Source: Sphingomonadaceae bacterium
Lineage (GTDB): Bacteria; Pseudomonadota; Alphaproteobacteria; Sphingomonadales; Sphingomonadaceae
Length of the DNA: 64,000 nucleotides
NCBI GenBank assembly: GCA_947454135.1
Contig: CANGJI010000001.1
Location: 1-64,000, forward strand
Direction: 5' to 3'
The notes beneath the pieces are model-generated. The model made no database searches, was not told the origin of the DNA, and saw only the letters and a list, made by a program, of their open reading frames with translations. Positions 33,283 to 41,772 of the stretch are shown in pieces. The position numbers were made by a program, and so were the translations under genes. Each line of letters starts with the position of its first letter. Position 1 is the first letter of the stretch.

Positions 33283-34503
33283 TCAGCGCCCGATCATGGC
33301 CAGCGGATTGACCGGAACTCCATCCTTGCGCAGTTCAATCGTAATGGTCGGCCGACCGGGGCCCGCAAGGCCGAGCGGTGATCCCTGCAGAACTTTTGCC
33401 GCGACGGTGACGTCAAGTCGCCCGAGATTGGTGATCAATGATGTCCAGCCGTCATCGTGATCGATGATGACAATGCGTCCGAAGCCCCGGTAATCGCCGG
33501 CAAAGGCAACACGGCCGGCTGCCGGTGCAACGACCTGCGCACCCGCCGCCGGCGCCAAGGTTACGCCAATCGAGCGTGTTGCACCCGTCGCATCGCCGAA
33601 GCCGCTTACGATGCGGCCACTGACCGGCATGATCCAAGCGAGGGCGCCTGCCACTGGACGTGAGGGCACCTTCTCGTCGACCACCAGCATTGATCCGGGG
33701 CGATCAGGGCGCGGGACCGGTCCGGGCAAGGCGGCGAGTTGGTTGCGCAAGGCGCCATCGGCCTGCAGGCGCTCCATGAGCGCAGCGATGTCCCGGGTGT
33801 CTTCAGCCAAGGCGAGGGCCCGATCGGCTTCCCGGCTGGCAACGCCTTGCGCACTGCGCGATGCGATGCGCTGACGGCTTTCGACCGCGATCAGTTGCTT
33901 ACGCCGGAGATTCAGACCCTCTTCGCTCGCCTTCAGCGTCGCAGCAGCGCGCCGCGCCTTGTCCTGCAGTTGTCGACCGCGCACGATTTCCGAACGTAGC
34001 CCGGCAGTCCGGCGCTGGACTTCGGGGAGCATCGTTTCAAGCACGGCGCGTAAGTAGACCGTCTCACGCAGCGTATCGGCACGCATCAGGCTAAAGACGA
34101 GCGGGCGGCGCGACATCAGTTGCAACGCAGCTGTCAGACGCACCACTGGCTCCTGGCGCTGCGCAATACGGAGCCGCAATGCCGCGCGTTGCCGGTCAAT
34201 CTCGCGCACACTCGCTTGCGCAATCGCGATTTCGGCCTCGGACTGCTGGATCCGCGCAGCGACTGCAGCAGCTTCGCTTGCGGTCCGGTCAGCGGCCGCG
34301 GTGGCGCGCCGCGCTGCCTCTTCCAAAGCATCGCCTCGATTGCGCGCTTCCGCCAAGGCCTGCGAGGCACGGCGCAGTGCATCCCCGGCCTGATCTGCGC
34401 TTTCGAACGGGGCGTCCTGCGCAAGGCTCTGCCAGCCCGCAAGGCAGGCAAGCGCCAAGAGCATGGCATAAAAAGCCATGCGTGGCGTCATGGCCTCAAC
34501 CAT
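33283..34503 (-). CDS. Murein hydrolase activator EnvC-like, M23/LytM-domain protein
   Basis: Long N-terminal coiled coil followed by a degenerate LytM domain GRIVSGFGDATGATRSIGVTLAPAAGAQVVAPAAGRVAFAGDYRGFGRIVIIDHDDGW. Confidence 0.88.
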   Translation of the reverse strand: MVEAMTPRMAFYAMLLALACLAGWQSLAQDAPFESADQAGDALRRASQALAEARNRGDALEEAARRATAAADRTASEAAAVAARIQQSEAEIAIAQASVREIDRQRAALRLRIAQRQEPVVRLTAALQLMSRRPLVFSLMRADTLRETVYLRAVLETMLPEVQRRTAGLRSEIVRGRQLQDKARRAAATLKASEEGLNLRRKQLIAVESRQRIASRSAQGVASREADRALALAEDTRDIAALMERLQADGALRNQLAALPGPVPRPDRPGSMLVVDEKVPSRPVAGALAWIMPVSGRIVSGFGDATGATRSIGVTLAPAAGAQVVAPAAGRVAFAGDYRGFGRIVIIDHDDGWTSLITNLGRLDVTVAAKVLQGSPLGLAGPGRPTITIELRKDGVPVNPLAMIGR

Positions 34504-34921
34504 CGCGATGGTAAGGGTGCCCGGAGAGGATGCTGGTGGCCCGCCAGAGCTGCTCGGCGAGCATTGCCCGCGCCAGCATGTGCGGCCACGTGGCAGCGCC
34601 AAATGCGAGCAAGAGATCCGCACCATCTCTTAATGCAGCGTCGTGACCGTCGGCGGCGCCGATCAGAAATCGAACCTCACGCACGCCTTCGTCGCGCCAC
34701 CGGCCCAGAATTTCAGAGAATGCGGTGGACGCCAACTGCCTGCCCCGCTCGTCCAGCGCCACGGTGCGCACCGGCGTGGCGGTAGGGATCGGCACTGAAC
34801 CCCCGCGATCCGGCAGTTCGGTTACCTTGAAGCCCCAGCTGATCCGACGCGCGTAGCGGTCAACGAGTTCGGCTTCGGGCGAACGACCGATCTTTCCTCG
34901 GGCAATCACATGGAGCAGCAT
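34496..34921 (-). CDS. rlmH: 23S rRNA (pseudouridine(1915)-N(3))-methyltransferase
   Basis: MLLHVIARGKIGRSPEAELVDRYARRISW; FLIGAADGHD; EQLWRATSILSGHPYHR. Confidence 0.95.
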   Translation of the reverse strand: MLLHVIARGKIGRSPEAELVDRYARRISWGFKVTELPDRGGSVPIPTATPVRTVALDERGRQLASTAFSEILGRWRDEGVREVRFLIGAADGHDAALRDGADLLLAFGAATWPHMLARAMLAEQLWRATSILSGHPYHRDG

Positions 34922-34995
34922 GGCGTTGCCCTAGCCCAGAAAAGCGACGCAATGAATCCCCGCATTTCCGGATCTGTGGAGGGCACAGCCTGAGG

Positions 34996-35424
34996 TCAGG
35001 CTGCTCCTTGGTCCCCAAACGCCCACATGCGCTCAAGATTGTAGAAGCTGCGCACTTCCGGACGGAACAGATGGACGACGATATCGCCAGCGTCGATCAA
35101 TACCCAGTCTGCCGCGGGCAGGCCTTCGATCCGGACAAGGCCGAACCCACCCTGCTTGATCCGCTCGGCCAGCTTTTGCGCCATGGAGGCCACCTGACGG
35201 GTTGAACGACCCGAAGCGATCACCATGTAATCAGCAACCGAGCTTTTCCCCTCGAGCGGGATCGTGACGATCTCCTGCGCCTGATCGTCGTCGAGCGAGC
35301 GCAGTACCAGTTCCAGAACGGATCCTGGCGCAGCATCCACCGATCCGGACGCGGAACTGGAGGCGATGCCGGAATCGACCGGCAGAGGCTGTGGGCTTGT
35401 CATCGGTGTGTAGATGGTCTCCAT
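34996..35424 (-). CDS. rsfS: Ribosome silencing factor
   Basis: LDDDQAQEIVTIPLEGKSSVADYMVIASGRSTRQVASMAQKLAERIK; ADWVLIDAGDIVVHLFRPEVRSFYNLERMW. Confidence 0.95.
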   Translation of the reverse strand: METIYTPMTSPQPLPVDSGIASSSASGSVDAAPGSVLELVLRSLDDDQAQEIVTIPLEGKSSVADYMVIASGRSTRQVASMAQKLAERIKQGGFGLVRIEGLPAADWVLIDAGDIVVHLFRPEVRSFYNLERMWAFGDQGAA

Positions 35425-35504
35425 GGCTTAAGGTTCAATCATCCTGAGTTGAGTGGTAGAGGCCGATCGATCGCGACCGATTGCAAGTAGGTTGAGGCAG
35501 ACGC

Positions 35505-36155
35505 TCAAAGCGTCCTCGTCCGGGCTGGCGCCACGACGGGGCGATTCGTCAGCATGTCGCGCTGATGTAGTGCTTCGGCGCGACGATACCACTCAGGATC
35601 AGCAGCACGGATCGCCGTGGCCGATCGGGCATCGGGGTCAAATCGCAGGATGACCAGCGCCGGGGCGCTCCGCTTTGCGCCGATGAAATCCTGACTGTGC
35701 CGCCGGCGCCAGCGGCGCAGCCACGCCATGGCGGGGCTCGCCAAGGCTGCGCCATCATACCCCGGACGCGCGACAACGGCAATCGGCATCTCGCGCGCGA
35801 TCTGCCGCCAACAGCGCCAGCGGTGGAACTGCGCAAGATTGTCGGTTCCCATGAGCCAGACAAACCGTCGCCGTGGGTAGCGTCGCTTCAGTTTGCGAAG
35901 GGTATCGATGGTATAGCGGGCCCGGAGCTCGGCTTCGATCGCCGTCACTCGGATAGGAGCACCACGCGCGACTTTTCGCGCCGAGGCAAAGCGTGCCTCG
36001 AGTGGTGCCATCCCGGCGACGGGCTTGAGCACATTGCCGGGAGATACCAGCCACCACACCTCGTCCAGCCCCAGCGCGCCGAGTGCAAAGAGACTGATTC
36101 GGCGATGCGCGCCGTGTGCAGGATTGAAGCTGCCACCAAGCAGGCCGGTAAGCAC
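35505..36155 (-). CDS. nadD: Nicotinate-nucleotide adenylyltransferase
   Basis: TGLLGGSFNPAHGAHRRIS nucleotidyltransferase motif; WLMGTDNLAQFHRW. GTG start at 36155 preferred because ATG at 36197 lies inside proA. Confidence 0.9.
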   Translation of the reverse strand: MLTGLLGGSFNPAHGAHRRISLFALGALGLDEVWWLVSPGNVLKPVAGMAPLEARFASARKVARGAPIRVTAIEAELRARYTIDTLRKLKRRYPRRRFVWLMGTDNLAQFHRWRCWRQIAREMPIAVVARPGYDGAALASPAMAWLRRWRRRHSQDFIGAKRSAPALVILRFDPDARSATAIRAADPEWYRRAEALHQRDMLTNRPVVAPARTRTL

Positions 36156-36160
36156 GGGGT

Positions 36161-37468
36161 TCAGGGGCGAATCTGCCCAGTGCCAAGGACGAGCCACTTG
36201 TAGGTGGTCAGACCTTCGAGAGCGACCGGGCCGCGCGCATGGAGCCGCCCAGTGGCAATACCGATTTCCGCGCCGAGTCCGAACTCGCCGCCATCGGCAA
36301 ACTGGCTTGAGGCGTTGTGAATCACGATGGCGCTGTCGACCTCGGACAGGAACCGCGCCGCAGCCTCCTCATCGGCAGTCACTATGGCATCGGTATGTCC
36401 GGAGGCATGGCGCGCTATGTGCGCCAGCGCGCCATCCAGCCCATCCACGATCGCGACCGAGAGTATCGCTTCAAGATACTCGGTATCCCAGTCGGACGCA
36501 TCGGCGGGCTTGATCCGGGGGTCGATTGCGCAAGCCCGAGCATCGCCGCGCAGTTCGCAGCCCGCTTCGAGCAATGGCGCAACCAACCCGTGCGGATCAG
36601 AAAACTGGGCATCGACCAGAAGGGTTTCCATTGAACCGCAAATCCCGGTCCGTCGCATTTTCGCGTTCAGCGCAATATCGCTCGCCATGGCGGGCTCTGC
36701 CTGGCGATCAATATAGGTGTGGTTGATCCCGTCGAGATGCGCGAGCACAGGCACGCGGGCATCGGCCTGGACGCGTGCGACCAGGCTCTTCCCGCCACGG
36801 GGGACGATCATGTCGATCAAACCGCTGGCTGCCAGCATGGCCCCGACAGCTGCGCGGTCCTGCGTGGGCATCAGTTGCACGACTTCGGCAGGGACACCGC
36901 CCTCCACAAGGCCTGCAACCAGCGCTGTGTGGATTGCGCGATTGGAACGCGCAGCCTCACTACCGCCCCGAAGCAGTGCGGCATTGCCTGAACGCACGCA
37001 GAGCGCAGCGGCATCAGCGGTCACGTTCGGGCGGCTTTCGTAAATGATCCCGATCAGACCGATCGGCACCCGCACGCGGCGCAGGACCATGCCATTTGGA
37101 CGCCGGGTTTCATCGATGATTTGGCCTACTGGGTCATCGAGATTGGCGACCTGCTCGACTGCATCAGCCATCGAATCGATCCGCGCCGGATCGAGCCTCA
37201 ACCGGTCCACCATGGCGGACGACAGGCCAGCTGCCTTGCCATCAACGACATCAAGGGCATTTGCTTCCAAAATCGCTGGTGCGGCGCGCCGAAGAGCGGC
37301 TGCGCCTAACCGAAGCGCCTGCGCACGCTGAGCGGACGGCATGGTTGCAAGCACGCGCTGCGCGGAGCGGCCTGCGCGGGCGAGGCCCAGCACAAGAGCC
37401 GGCACATCGAGAGCAGCTTCATCGACGGAAGGATCAACGGCTGATTCAGGCGAAACGAGTGCGTTCAT
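36161..37468 (-). CDS. proA: Glutamate-5-semialdehyde dehydrogenase (gamma-glutamyl phosphate reductase)
   Basis: [92 protein letters not shown]. Confidence 0.97.
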   Translation of the reverse strand: MNALVSPESAVDPSVDEAALDVPALVLGLARAGRSAQRVLATMPSAQRAQALRLGAAALRRAAPAILEANALDVVDGKAAGLSSAMVDRLRLDPARIDSMADAVEQVANLDDPVGQIIDETRRPNGMVLRRVRVPIGLIGIIYESRPNVTADAAALCVRSGNAALLRGGSEAARSNRAIHTALVAGLVEGGVPAEVVQLMPTQDRAAVGAMLAASGLIDMIVPRGGKSLVARVQADARVPVLAHLDGINHTYIDRQAEPAMASDIALNAKMRRTGICGSMETLLVDAQFSDPHGLVAPLLEAGCELRGDARACAIDPRIKPADASDWDTEYLEAILSVAIVDGLDGALAHIARHASGHTDAIVTADEEAAARFLSEVDSAIVIHNASSQFADGGEFGLGAEIGIATGRLHARGPVALEGLTTYKWLVLGTGQIRP

Positions 37469-37706
37469 GGGCGGCCCTTACCACCACCGGCCAAACCTGT
37501 CAGCCGGAATGGCGCAGGAGCAAGATGGCCCGTCGATTCGCTAACAATTAACCCTTACCGAAGGGATTGATCGGTCCGATCTGCGGCAGTAACTCGGTCA
37601 AATATACAGCTCGTCTACGGCGAAGCACGATTCATCTTGCGACGAGGGCAATGGATTCGACCCTTATAGCCGGCGCGACTATGCGACGGCCTCCCACAAG
37701 ACGACA

Positions 37707-38957
37707 GTGCAGAGCGCAGGGACGGGGGTCGCTATCTTACCATTAACAACTCGGTCCAAGGCGGGTCCGCCGGGTGATGGCGGTCGTCCGTCATCCCGGT
37801 GGCAAGCGCTTGTCGAGCGAGTTCGCAACTGGTTCCCCGACCGCGAATTCTTCATGCGCTCAAATGGGCACGTCCGCTTCATCCGGGTTTCTGCACAACT
37901 GCAGATGCGCCTCGCGGGAGCCATTGCGGCAGCCGTTTTCGTATGGGTTCTGATGATGGGATGGATGCTCATCAGTCAGGCTATCGCTGTCTACAATCAG
38001 GCCTCGCTGCTTGAGCGTGAGGCGGCCGTCGCCACCGCAGAGAGCCGCGTTGCCCAATACAGATCCGGCCTCGGCTCAGTTGCTGCTGATCTCTCAAAGC
38101 GTCAGGATTTCATCGAAAAGAGCATACAAGGCGCTATCGGCCCACTGCCCAGTACGCTTCCTTCCGGCACAGTGTCAGACAGCACCGAAGAAGCTGGCAA
38201 GACCGTGCGCAAAATCTCCATGATCCTGCCCGAGGCGACCGGCCTCGCTCAGGTAGAGGCACGCCAATTGGCCTTCATTGAAGCGCTCACCCGCTATGCC
38301 GACATGCGTTCGGCCCGCGCGGAGATGGCCATGCGCCGCCTTGGTCTTAATCCTCAAGTCGTGACAGCAGCCGATCGCAGCGCGATGGGCGGCCCCCTGA
38401 TACCGATGTCCACCGGACCCGGCAGCAAACTGGACCCGCGGTTTGCCCGATTTGGAGCCAGCCTCGCCCGCATGAGCGCAATCGAGCAAGCGCTCGTCCG
38501 CATTCCCAATACGCTCCCGGCCAGCCTGGACTATATTTCCAGCGGGTTTGGCTATCGCGTCGATCCCTTCACCGGGGGCGGGGCCTTCCATGCTGGTCTC
38601 GATTTCCGCGGCCCGATCGGTGCGCCGATCCTCGCCGCAGCGGCTGGTACAGTGAGCTTCACAGGCGTTAAGCAGGGCTACGGCAACTGCGTTGAAATCA
38701 GCCATGGCAACGGATTGCTGACACGCTACGCCCACATGTCACGGATCGTCGCCCGAGTGGGGCAAGTCGTTGGTCCGGGTCGCATGATTGGCGCAATTGG
38801 CAGCACTGGCCGTTCGACCGGGCCCCATTTGCATTTCGAAGTGCGGATCGCCGATCGTCCGGTCGATCCGCGACCGTTTTTGGAGGCGATGCCGCATGTT
38901 TTCCAAAAAGCCAACGCCGGGCCCGGACGCGGTCACCCGGACAGCCGGGCAAGGTAA
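37707..38957 (+). CDS. M23 family metallopeptidase (membrane-anchored, bactofilin-associated)
   Basis: TM IAAAVFVWVLMMGWMLIS; LytM domain SGFGYRVDPFTGGGAFHAGLDFRGPIGAPILAAAAGTVSFTGVKQGYGNCVEISHGNGLLTRYAHMS... GPHLHFEV. Confidence 0.92.
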   Translation: MQSAGTGVAILPLTTRSKAGPPGDGGRPSSRWQALVERVRNWFPDREFFMRSNGHVRFIRVSAQLQMRLAGAIAAAVFVWVLMMGWMLISQAIAVYNQASLLEREAAVATAESRVAQYRSGLGSVAADLSKRQDFIEKSIQGAIGPLPSTLPSGTVSDSTEEAGKTVRKISMILPEATGLAQVEARQLAFIEALTRYADMRSARAEMAMRRLGLNPQVVTAADRSAMGGPLIPMSTGPGSKLDPRFARFGASLARMSAIEQALVRIPNTLPASLDYISSGFGYRVDPFTGGGAFHAGLDFRGPIGAPILAAAAGTVSFTGVKQGYGNCVEISHGNGLLTRYAHMSRIVARVGQVVGPGRMIGAIGSTGRSTGPHLHFEVRIADRPVDPRPFLEAMPHVFQKANAGPGRGHPDSRAR

Positions 38958-39318
38958 CCCGATGGCGACACCGACCTTCTCAGTGCTCGGGGCCGATCTC
39001 GCTGTGAAGGGCGACATCACCGCAAGCGCAGAGCTTCACATCGATGGCCATATCGAAGGCGACATAACCTGCGCCGGCCTCGTGCAAGGGGAAGCCAGCT
39101 CGATCCAAGGCGCGATTCGCGCGCAGAGCGCTCGCCTTGCCGGGACCGTTCGCGGCGGCATCGCAGTGAACCAACTCGTGGTGCTCAAGACCGCCCGGAT
39201 CCATGGCGACGTGACGTACGATATCCTGACGATCGAGCAGGGCGCACATATCGACGGCCTGCTGAGGCATGGGCTTGAGCCTGCGGAAAGCGAAACAACG
39301 CTGGAGTCTGCCAGCTGA
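38896..39318 (+). CDS. Bactofilin (polymer-forming cytoskeletal protein)
   Basis: MATPTFSVLGADLAVKGDITASAELHIDGHIEGDITCAGLVQGEASSIQGAIRAQSARLAGTVRGGIAVNQLVVLKTARIHGDVTYDILTIEQGAHIDG; beta-helical bactofilin repeats. Confidence 0.93.
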   Translation: MFSKKPTPGPDAVTRTAGQGNPMATPTFSVLGADLAVKGDITASAELHIDGHIEGDITCAGLVQGEASSIQGAIRAQSARLAGTVRGGIAVNQLVVLKTARIHGDVTYDILTIEQGAHIDGLLRHGLEPAESETTLESAS

Positions 39319-39319
39319 C

Positions 39320-39346
39320 AAAAAACCCCTCCCGCGAGGGAGGGGT
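39320..39346 (-). terminator. Rho-independent terminator of the DUF1013 gene
   Basis: aacccctccc-gcga-gggaggggtt, 10-bp stem, T-tract on the minus strand. Confidence 0.8.
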
Positions 39347-39393
39347 TCATGTAAGCCAATGCCGCCAATGAAATGGCGGCATGTGCGCCGCAA

Positions 39394-40101
39394 TCAGCTG
39401 TCGGACAGTCCTTCAGCCCGGCGCGCTTCTAGCCATGCGGCGGCTTCAGCCTCCTGCGCGGCCTGCGATGCAGCCTTGGCCTGTGCCTCACGCTCAGCGC
39501 GCAGTTCTTCGATCAGCGCTTCACGATCGCTGCCTAGACGCAGGTTGTTCGCAGTGTCGTCTTCCTCGATCCCGGCGCGTTTGGCTGCCTTGGCAACAAG
39601 CGCATCGAGCTCGCGCTGCGAGCACAGACCAAGCGTAACCGGGTCTTTCGGATTGATGTTGGAAATGTTCCAGTGGCTGCGGTCACGAATTGCAGCAATG
39701 GTATTGCGCGTGGTGCCGATTAGCTTGCCGATCTGCGCATCCGAGATTTCGGGGTGGTGGCGCAGGATCCAAGCGATTCCGTCGGGCTTGTCCTGGCGCT
39801 TGGAGACTGGCGTGTAGCGTGGGCCCTTGGTGCGGCTGACCGAGATCGGCGCCTTCTGCATGCGCAGACGATAATCGGGGTTGGCCTGCCCGCGCTCGAT
39901 CTCGCTCTGGGTCAATTCTCCAGAATGTACAGGATCGCGGCCAGTATACTTGGCGCCGGCAAGATCATCGGCCATGGCCTGCACTTCGAGAATATGCAGT
40001 CCACAGAACTCGGCAATCTGCTCGAAGGTCAGCGCGGTGTTGTCGACAAGCCACGACGCCGTGGCATGGGGCATCAGTGGAAAAGTTGACTGGTTGCTCA
40101 A
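39394..40101 (-). CDS. trcR: DUF1013 family cell-cycle transcriptional regulator (TrcR-type)
   Basis: LMPHATASWLVDNTALTFEQIAEFCGLHILEVQAMADDL...GIAWILRHHPEISDAQIGKLIGTTRNTIAAIRDRSHWN; two HTH-like segments. Confidence 0.82.
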   Translation of the reverse strand: MSNQSTFPLMPHATASWLVDNTALTFEQIAEFCGLHILEVQAMADDLAGAKYTGRDPVHSGELTQSEIERGQANPDYRLRMQKAPISVSRTKGPRYTPVSKRQDKPDGIAWILRHHPEISDAQIGKLIGTTRNTIAAIRDRSHWNISNINPKDPVTLGLCSQRELDALVAKAAKRAGIEEDDTANNLRLGSDREALIEELRAEREAQAKAASQAAQEAEAAAWLEARRAEGLSDS

Positions 40102-40120
40102 GGGGAGCCCCTCCGGACAG

Positions 40121-40155
40121 CGAAAACAATAAGGGCCGCCCCTTGCGGAGCGGCC
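40121..40155 (-). terminator. Candidate terminator of the quinone oxidoreductase gene
   Basis: Minus strand GGCCGCtcc-gcaa-gggGCGGCC followed by cttattgtttt. Confidence 0.5.
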
Positions 40156-40236
40156 ATCGTGCCCGCGATGTAGGCCACAGGGCTGCTTACGGCAAGCCCA
40201 TTCCCGTCGATTCGAATGCGAAGACCACCTCGCCGC

Positions 40237-41241
40237 CTATTGATCTGCCGCGAGCACAATCTTGCCGATATGCGCACCAGCCTCCATCCGGGCATGCGCC
40301 GCAGCCGCTTCGCGCAGCGGAAAAGCCATGTCCATAACGGGACGAAGCGACCCGTCAGCGACGAGTGGCCAGACTGTCGTGTGGATCTCGTCTGCGAGCA
40401 AGCCTTTGAATTCGTTTGATCGAGGCCGCAAGGTCGAACCAGTCAGCGTCAGCCTCCGACGCATCACGTCTGCCATGTTAAGCTCTGCACGCACACCACC
40501 TTGCACCGCGATGGTCACATGCCGGCCGTCATCGGCAAGGCACTTGAGGTTCCGTGCAACATAGTCCCCGGCAACCATGTCGAGCACGAGGTGCACCCCT
40601 GCACCATTGGTGATTCGTGCCACTTCCTCGACGAAATCATCGGCCTTGTAGTCGATCGCGTAAGCCGCGCCGAGCGCCAGTGCCGCAGCGCACTTGTCAG
40701 GCCCACCGCACGTCACGATGACTTCGAGACCGAACAGTTTGCCGAGCAGGATTGCCATGGTGCCAATCCCGCTGGTGCCACCATGGACCAGAACACGCTC
40801 GCCCTCGGTCGCCCAACCACGTTCGAAAACATTGTGCCAAACGGTAAATAACGTCTCTGGCAGGGCTGCCGCCTGATCAAGCGGAAGTCCTTCCGGCACC
40901 GGCAAGCACAAGGCAGCCTCGGCCAGGCAATATTCGGCGTACCCGCCGCCCGCGACGAGCGCACAGACCATCTGGCCGACAAATGGCGTCGTGACGCCAG
41001 GCCCCATCGCCACGACCTGACCGGAAATCTCGAGACCCGGGATCGGGGACGCGCCGGGTGGAGGCGGATAAAATCCTTGCCGTTGAATGACATCAGGCCG
41101 GTTCACCCCGGCATAATAGACACGCACAAGCACTTGCCCTGGGCCGGGAATGGGGACCGCCACGACTTCCGGGCGAAGCACCTCAGGCCCGCCTGGAGAA
41201 TCAAATCCCACTGCGGTCATTGTCGCTGGTATCGGCTTCAT
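40237..41241 (-). CDS. NAD(P)H-quinone oxidoreductase / zinc-type alcohol dehydrogenase-like (PIG3 family)
   Basis: MKPIPATMTAVGFDSPGGPEVLRPEVVAVPIPGPGQVLVRVYYAGVNRPDVIQRQGFYPPPPGASPIPGLEISGQVV; VLVHGGTSGIGTMAI. Confidence 0.93.
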   Translation of the reverse strand: MKPIPATMTAVGFDSPGGPEVLRPEVVAVPIPGPGQVLVRVYYAGVNRPDVIQRQGFYPPPPGASPIPGLEISGQVVAMGPGVTTPFVGQMVCALVAGGGYAEYCLAEAALCLPVPEGLPLDQAAALPETLFTVWHNVFERGWATEGERVLVHGGTSGIGTMAILLGKLFGLEVIVTCGGPDKCAAALALGAAYAIDYKADDFVEEVARITNGAGVHLVLDMVAGDYVARNLKCLADDGRHVTIAVQGGVRAELNMADVMRRRLTLTGSTLRPRSNEFKGLLADEIHTTVWPLVADGSLRPVMDMAFPLREAAAAHARMEAGAHIGKIVLAADQ

Positions 41242-41370
41242 GCCTTGCCCCCTGATCCGATGCTGCGGCCTCGTATCAGATTGCGCCGCGAATTGGTAAA
41301 CAGTTCGCTGCGTCAAGTACCTACGGAGCCGGTTGACAGCAAGGCTCCAGCAATCACAAAGTGTATCGCG

Positions 41371-41589
41371 ATGGAACTTGACGAGCGCCCGCGCCCGAAA
41401 GGCGACCTGGCCAGCCAGCTGGCCTCGGAGGCGCTCGACAGTTTTTCGCACCATGAACTCGATGAACGCGTCGCCTTGCTTGAGGCTGAGATCGCGCGTG
41501 TCATCGCGCATCGTGACAAGGCCGCAGCCCATCGACGTGCAGCGGAAGCACTTTTTGGAGCGCCCTCATCACAGGGCAGTGGATCGTGA
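41371..41589 (+). CDS. DUF1192 family protein
   Basis: LASQLASEALDSFSHHELDERVALLEAEIARVIAHRDKAAAHRRAAEALF, typical short DUF1192 coiled coil. Confidence 0.85.
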   Translation: MELDERPRPKGDLASQLASEALDSFSHHELDERVALLEAEIARVIAHRDKAAAHRRAAEALFGAPSSQGSGS

Positions 41590-41772
41590 TGCGGGCCGCC
41601 CTTCACGATGGCGGGCGGCGCACCCATATTGTCACTGTGGCAGGCCCCAAGCCTCGCCAGATGTCCCTTTTGCGCAGCTTCGGTTTAGCCCCGGTTAAGC
41701 GCAAGCATGTTCATCTCCCGCAAGGGAACCAGCAGAGATCGGCCTACCCATGGCCGACGAGAAAGAAGTGCC

